From positions 1 to 16,602 of the forward strand of contig CAZVWR010000065.1 in NCBI GenBank assembly GCA_964630905.1: a stretch of DNA of 16,602 bases, given 5' to 3'. The DNA comes from JAGOEX01 sp964630905. Lineage in GTDB: Bacteria; UBP6; UBA1177. Positions within the stretch are counted from its first letter, which is position 1. Each line of letters starts with the position of its first letter. The notes beneath the pieces are model-generated. The model made no database searches. It saw only the letters and a program-made list of their open reading frames with translations, and was not told the DNA's origin. Shown here piece by piece: positions 14,242 through 16,602 of this stretch. Both the position numbers and the translations under genes were made by a program.

Positions 14242-15468
14242 CTATTTTTCAAACGGGGTTCCTTTCAAAGTTCCGTCAATATATTTAAGTTTCACTTTCA
14301 CAAGTTCTCTGCCTTTAAACTGTCCTGCGACTTCAACTGTCTGGAATTTTGAAGATGTTGAGTTAAAGAGGTTTTCACCAATCTTTTCTTCGATGATGAC
14401 TTCATCAACAGTGTTGTCAAGTGACTGCATATATTGAACATTTTTCTTTTCAAACAGATCTCTTAAAACTGCCGCCCGTTCTTTTTTAACTTCTTTCGGA
14501 ACCGGATTCTCTTTCTCCATGATCTCTGCTTTTGTCCCGGCTCTGACTGAAAACGGAAAAACATGTCCGTAAGTGAAAGGGAGTGATTCAATAAATTTGA
14601 AAGATTTGTTAAATTCTTTATCAGTTTCACCCGGAAAACCTGTTATTACATCGGTTCCTGTTGCAGGCAACTCTTTATAAATACTCGTTAATCTGTCAAC
14701 TGCCTTTTTAAACTCATCCGCTGAATAAGGTCTGTTCATTCTTTGCAGAACTGAATCACATCCATGCTGAAGAGGAATATGCCAATGGGGAAGTATCATC
14801 CCAATTCCTGCCAGTTCGAACAATCTTTCATCAATTTCAGGCGACTCAAGTGATCCAAGTCGGACTCTGCCTATAATTTCATATGCCGCTTTCACAACAT
14901 CGGCAAGAGTTGAACCGTCATGGAGGTCTTTCCCATATTTCCCGATGTGTATTCCCGTCAGGACAACTTCATGAAATTGTTCAGTTTTTATTTTTTCAAG
15001 CAGAGGTTTTATCTCTTTTAAGGAAACACTTTTCAAAGGGCCCCGGACATAAGGAATTATGCAGTATGAACAGAACTGATCACACCCGCTCTGAATTTTT
15101 ACAAAAGGTCTGGAACGGTTGAAATTCGCATCATAGACAAATTCACCACCGAGTATTTCAGCCACTTCAGAAATATCTGAAACAAATTCAACATTCTGAA
15201 AAGATTCGAGTTTTTCATCATTTCTTCTTGCATAACACCCGCTGACTATAACTCTGCCGAGTTTTGAGAACCGCCTTATCATGTTCCTCACCTGACTGTC
15301 GGTGGCGGAAGTTACAGTACAGCCGTTGATGATAAGCACATCAGGTTGATCGTCAGCAGAAACGATCTCAACATTTTTTAGAGAGTTTTTAAGCTGATCT
15401 GATTCAAAAAGATTGACCTTACAGCCGAAAGTGTAGATAGCGACCCGCAGAGATCTATTTGATTCCAT
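14242..15468 (-). CDS. mtaB: tRNA t6A37 methylthiotransferase MtaB
   Basis: A 408-aa radical-SAM enzyme that adds a methylthio group to t6A37 of tRNAs reading ANN codons. The N-terminal UPF0004 domain supplies three cluster cysteines (Cys16 in TFGCKVN, Cys50 in NGCTVT, Cys78 in SGCYAR). The radical-SAM CxxxCxxC is Cys129/Cys133/Cys136 (GCDQFCSYC). LQHGCDSVLQRMNR and DVITGFPGET are typical MTTase motifs, and the end resembles a short TRAM RNA-binding domain. The FGCKVN and ARR..E signatures favour MtaB over MiaB or RimO. The start at 15468 puts the first cluster motif at the usual distance; a longer frame upstream only overlaps nifU. The ATG lies inside the end of the upstream scaffold gene (14-bp overlap), with little SD, so coupling is likely. 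Two [4Fe-4S] clusters are needed, and the genes just upstream make them. Confidence 0.92.
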   Translation of the reverse strand: MESNRSLRVAIYTFGCKVNLFESDQLKNSLKNVEIVSADDQPDVLIINGCTVTSATDSQVRNMIRRFSKLGRVIVSGCYARRNDEKLESFQNVEFVSDISEVAEILGGEFVYDANFNRSRPFVKIQSGCDQFCSYCIIPYVRGPLKSVSLKEIKPLLEKIKTEQFHEVVLTGIHIGKYGKDLHDGSTLADVVKAAYEIIGRVRLGSLESPEIDERLFELAGIGMILPHWHIPLQHGCDSVLQRMNRPYSADEFKKAVDRLTSIYKELPATGTDVITGFPGETDKEFNKSFKFIESLPFTYGHVFPFSVRAGTKAEIMEKENPVPKEVKKERAAVLRDLFEKKNVQYMQSLDNTVDEVIIEEKIGENLFNSTSSKFQTVEVAGQFKGRELVKVKLKYIDGTLKGTPFEK

Positions 15469-15835
15469 TTTTTGCTTTGTATTCTTTGATCGCCTTGTGG
15501 AGAGCATCTGCCGCAAGATTTGAGCAGTGCATTTTGTTGGCGGGGAGTCCGCCGAGTTCATCTGCGACCTGTTCCCTTGTAATTTCAAGGGCTTCGTCAA
15601 TAGTTTTGCCTTTGACCATTTCAGTTGTCATTGAAGAAGTGGCAATCGCCGCTCCGCAACCGAAAGTCTGGAAAGTTATGTTCTCGATAACCCCGTCGGA
15701 TGTGATCTTGAGATAAAGCTTGATAATATCGCCGCATGTTGCGTTCCCGATCTCGGCAACAGCATCGGCATCATCAATTTTACCTATATTTCTCGGATTC
15801 AGGAAGTGGTCCATCACTTTTTCAGTATAATTCAT
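15455..15835 (-). CDS. Fe-S cluster scaffold protein, IscU/NifU N-terminal type
   Basis: A 126-aa scaffold on which Fe-S clusters are assembled from sulfur delivered by the cysteine desulfurase. Conserved residues: the start MNYTEKVMDHFLNPRNIG, Cys34 with Asp36 in ATCGD, Cys60 in TFGCGAAIA, and His103-Cys104 in KMHCSNLAADAL. The HCSNLAADAL wording is closer to the NifU-type N-domain than to classic IscU, but the C-terminal Nfu domain of full NifU is absent, so a firm symbol is withheld. GGAGG lies 6 nt before the ATG, and the start overlaps the desulfurase stop as ATGA. The 3' end overlaps mtaB. No iscR, hscBA or fdx genes are seen in the window. Confidence 0.92.
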   Translation of the reverse strand: MNYTEKVMDHFLNPRNIGKIDDADAVAEIGNATCGDIIKLYLKITSDGVIENITFQTFGCGAAIATSSMTTEMVKGKTIDEALEITREQVADELGGLPANKMHCSNLAADALHKAIKEYKAKNGIK

Positions 15836-16602
15836 CGGTTTCCTCCGGTTTCATTTTCTGAAATAAACTTGTCATAGACCGGAGAAAAGCTCCGAAGCTG
15901 TTCAACGATCTTTTTTACCCGCTCAACAGTATATTCAATATCTTTGAGATTTGAAGATTTTCCAAGCGAAAAACGGATGCTTGAGTGTGCCTCTTCAGGA
16001 TCAACTTTCATCGCAGCGATAACATGGCTCGGTTCAAGACTGCCCGAAGAACATGCGGAACCTGTCGAAACCGCTATCCCGTCATTATCGAGCTTGAGCT
16101 GTATCGATTCACCTTCAATGAACCTGAATGAAATGTTGGTGATGGTTGGAACTCTGTTTTCAGGATCTCCGACAATTCTCGTGTAAGGAATCTCGTTGAG
16201 GATCCTTTTTTCAAGATGGTCTCTCAGAGCTTTGATCCTTCTGCTCTCTTCATCAAGTTCGCTTGTTGCAAGTTCGATCGCTCTGCCCATTCCGATAACA
16301 CCGACAACATTTTCAGTTCCCGGTCTTCTCCCTTTTTCCTGATGACCGCCTGAGATCATCGGAGCAACCCATTTGCCCCATTTTGTGTAAAGGGCGCCTG
16401 TTCCCTTCAGCCCGTAGAACTTGTGAGCCGAAATTGTAAGAAAATCGCAACCGATCTTTTTGACATCAACCGGAATTTTACCTATTGCCTGAACCGCATC
16501 GACATGGAAAAGAATTTTTTTCTCCTTTGCAATTCGGGCTATCTCTTCAACAGGGTAAATGTTCCCTGTTTCGTTATTAACCATCATTACGCTTATCAGA
16601 CC
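15832..16602 (-). CDS. cysteine desulfurase (NifS/IscS), 5' end outside window
   Basis: Partial gene: 256 codons plus stop are visible, and roughly the first 120-150 residues lie beyond the right edge. The visible frame opens GLISVMMVNNETGNIYP, the standard mid-protein motif, so the internal Met codons are not the start. It is a PLP enzyme that takes sulfur from cysteine as a persulfide and passes it to the scaffold. It has the cofactor region HVDAVQAIGKIP, the PLP lysine in SAHKFYGLKGTGALY, RRPGTENV, and the active-site cysteine in STGSACSSGSLEPSHV. The SACSSGS loop and total layout fit the group I (NifS/IscS) type. Its stop overlaps the scaffold ATG by 4 bp. Confidence 0.95.
   Translation of the reverse strand, partial: GLISVMMVNNETGNIYPVEEIARIAKEKKILFHVDAVQAIGKIPVDVKKIGCDFLTISAHKFYGLKGTGALYTKWGKWVAPMISGGHQEKGRRPGTENVVGVIGMGRAIELATSELDEESRRIKALRDHLEKRILNEIPYTRIVGDPENRVPTITNISFRFIEGESIQLKLDNDGIAVSTGSACSSGSLEPSHVIAAMKVDPEEAHSSIRFSLGKSSNLKDIEYTVERVKKIVEQLRSFSPVYDKFISENETGGNR

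Noticed and set aside
15469..15600. Longer N-terminal extension of MtaB
   Set aside because: The extra 44 residues are an alternative frame of the scaffold gene, are unlike MTTase N-termini, and would put the first cluster cysteine too far from the start.

Overview
The window looks like chromosomal DNA from an uncultured, moderately AT-rich, diderm (Gram-negative type) bacterium. The evidence is a TonB-dependent outer-membrane receptor, four lipobox proteins, lipid II synthesis genes and strong Shine-Dalgarno (SD) sites. Three lipoproteins have long Asp/Glu-rich linkers and Cys-rich modules, a style I associate from memory with delta-proteobacteria/Myxococcota-like or candidate-phylum genomes. 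That placement is inference; no rRNA or other definitive marker is present.

Layout. (1) 1-3848 is an AT-rich, accessory-looking stretch. It holds the N-terminus of a minus-strand gene that may be a DUF1016/YhcG-type nuclease (start only), a short patch of GACCCC-type repeats, a DUF3800 gene (+), a convergent 101-aa unknown (-), a large Cys-repeat lipoprotein with a C-terminal DUF1566-like domain (-), and a divergent small XRE regulator (+). The regulator and lipoprotein share a 16-bp perfect palindrome. (2) 3943-7121 (-) is a two-gene operon: an acidic Cys-rich lipoprotein whose stop overlaps the start of a TonB-dependent receptor. It has a good sigma70-type promoter and a leader whose last hairpin covers the SD. 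(3) 7154-8992 (-) is a lipid-anchored S9 prolyl-oligopeptidase-type peptidase with a complete Ser/Asp/His triad. (4) 9119-13480 (+) is a cell-wall cluster: a 666-aa MurG with an extra HEAT-like C-terminal half, MraY overlapping it by 4 bp, a YkgJ-type Cys-cluster protein, and a third Cys-rich lipoprotein ending in a C2-like domain. (5) 13461-16602 (-) is a tightly coupled operon read right to left: cysteine desulfurase (truncated by the window end), IscU/NifU-type scaffold, MtaB tRNA methylthiotransferase, and a TIGR02757 (DUF2400) protein.

How the genes work together. MraY makes lipid I and MurG converts it to lipid II, so the two consecutive membrane steps of peptidoglycan precursor synthesis are translationally coupled here, apart from a usual mur/fts cluster. 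In the right-hand operon, NifS/IscS and NifU/IscU supply sulfur and Fe-S clusters, which MtaB (a radical-SAM Fe-S enzyme) needs. The lipoprotein-TonB receptor pair suggests an outer-membrane uptake unit with a surface or periplasmic partner; the substrate is unknown.

The observations most worth a second look are the MurG-HEAT fusion, the XRE/palindrome/repeat-lipoprotein unit, the lipoprotein-TonB pair with its leader, and the HhH-GPD-like LDTH motif in the TIGR02757 protein. No tRNA, rRNA, CRISPR array or intact mobile element was seen.
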